A stretch of 64,000 bases of DNA from the NCBI RefSeq assembly GCF_032341175.1, contig NZ_CP135435.1:3410001-3474000 (forward strand), in the 5' to 3' direction. The position numbers were made by a program, and so were the translations under genes. Below the pieces are notes generated by a model. It was not told where the DNA came from. It saw only the letters and a list, made by a program, of their open reading frames with translations, and did not search any database. This document shows, piece after piece, positions 63,500 to 64,000 of this stretch. How positions within the stretch are numbered: the first letter of the stretch is position 1; each line of letters starts with the position of its first letter. The stretch is from Bacillus sp. DTU_2020_1000418_1_SI_GHA_SEK_038. Lineage in GTDB: Bacteria; Bacillota; Bacilli; Bacillales; Cytobacillaceae.

Positions 63500-64000
63500 T
63501 TAAGCTTTTAGTCTTAGCTTTCTTAAAATACGATCAACCTTTTCCCCTAATAAGAAATAAATTAATCTTGTTTTTACACTTAAATAGAAGTAGATGCCTG
63601 CACCAGCTGCTGCACTAATAATGACAATAATTAAAGCAGACAAGTTTGATGCTGGCGATAAAAATAAAGTAAGAAGTTTATAGACAATTCCTGTGCCGAT
63701 AAACATAACAAGTGTAAACAGGACGATTAACAAGCTTCTTCTGAACACGAGCTTGAATGGATACCCAGCAAAAGTTTTGATCACGAATAAATTAATTAAT
63801 ATCGCCGCTGCATAGCCAATGGCTGTTGCAATAATCGCGCCTTCCGTTTCCATTAGCTTAATAAGCGGAATATTTAAGCTTAATTTTATTAATAATCCTA
63901 CAAGCAAGCTTAATACAGTGAAACGCTGTTCATTAATCCCTTGTAAAATCGCTGCAGTTACTAAGAAAAAAGCAAACAGTACAGCAACTGGGGCATAGGT
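63500..64000 (-). CDS. ytgP: MATE/MOP-family flippase (YtgP), C-terminal part (cut by window edge)
   Basis: The last 167 codons are visible; the gene continues beyond the right edge. At least four hydrophobic segments are present (FAFFLVTAAILQG, AIIATAIGYAAAILINLFVI, LLIVLFTLVMFIGTGIVYKL, ALIIVIISAAAGAGIYFYL). QGINEQRF fits the polysaccharide-flippase (MOP) fold. B. subtilis YtgP (MurJ) is one of two lipid II flippases, and the rsuA-type neighbour matches its context. The cytoplasmic tail is basic (RILRKLRLKA). Confidence 0.88.
   Translation of the reverse strand, partial: TYAPVAVLFAFFLVTAAILQGINEQRFTVLSLLVGLLIKLSLNIPLIKLMETEGAIIATAIGYAAAILINLFVIKTFAGYPFKLVFRRSLLIVLFTLVMFIGTGIVYKLLTLFLSPASNLSALIIVIISAAAGAGIYFYLSVKTRLIYFLLGEKVDRILRKLRLKA

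Overview
The window is one contiguous piece of a low-GC Firmicutes chromosome, almost certainly Bacillaceae. The evidence is strong Shine-Dalgarno sites (AGGAGG type), frequent TTG and GTG starts, a tyrosyl T-box, an S4 leader, a CodY box, and sigma-B-like and sigma-D-like promoters. The gene order is the Bacillus subtilis yt* neighbourhood (thiI-nifZ-braB-ezrA-hisJ-refZ-ytsP-ytrP-rpsD-tyrS-acsA-acuABC-aroA-ccpA-motPS-ytxJHG-murC-sftA-ytpQ-ytpP-ytoQ-ytoP-ytnP-trmB-ytzH-ytmP-amyX-ytlRQP-dat-pepV-ytzE-rsuA-ytgP). The species cannot be named from the sequence alone. No rRNA, tRNA, CRISPR array, prophage or transposase was seen.

Layout. 1-9 kb: sulfur transfer for tRNA and thiamine (ThiI, cysteine desulfurase), a CodY-linked branched-chain amino acid carrier, the Z-ring regulator EzrA, histidinol phosphatase, RefZ, a free-methionine sulfoxide reductase and a methionine gamma-lyase. 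9-16 kb: a c-di-GMP block. It holds a GAF-GGDEF diguanylate cyclase, then (after rpsD with its S4 leader) a c-di-GMP-I riboswitch with a terminator ahead of an unknown small protein, an EAL protein and a chemoreceptor. 16-26 kb: tyrS with its T-box, a class A PBP, acsA diverging from acuABC. 26-34 kb: an FtsA-like ATPase with an unusual repeated C-terminus, aroA, ccpA, the motPS stator and the ytxGHJ stress operon. 34-45 kb: murC, a nicotinate phosphoribosyltransferase, the DNA translocase SftA, ytpQ, ytpP, an orphan EIIC-like membrane protein, a second chemoreceptor and a lipoprotein. 45-64 kb: housekeeping yt* genes, pullulanase, lipid kinase, D-amino acid aminotransferase, PepV, an Ecs-like ABC exporter, an M48 protease fused to ankyrin repeats, YtzE, an RsuA-type pseudouridine synthase and the C-terminal end of a MATE/MurJ-like flippase.

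The most unusual non-genic content is a family of modular palindromic repeats, at least six copies plus fragments. Their ends are conserved (GAAAAGCGGA at one end, GAGCTAGACA at the other), and their stem arms differ between copies but stay complementary within each copy. Copies sit inside the tyrS leader, between acuA and acuB, at the 3' end of ytmP (where one supplies the last codons and stop), next to mgl and next to a lipoprotein gene. A second family of 21-bp inverted and direct repeats lies between motS and ytxJ.

How the genes work together: carbon-overflow control (ccpA, acsA, acuABC), motility and c-di-GMP (motPS, two chemoreceptors, GGDEF, EAL, riboswitch) and envelope and division (ezrA, refZ, PBP, murC, sftA, flippase) dominate the window.
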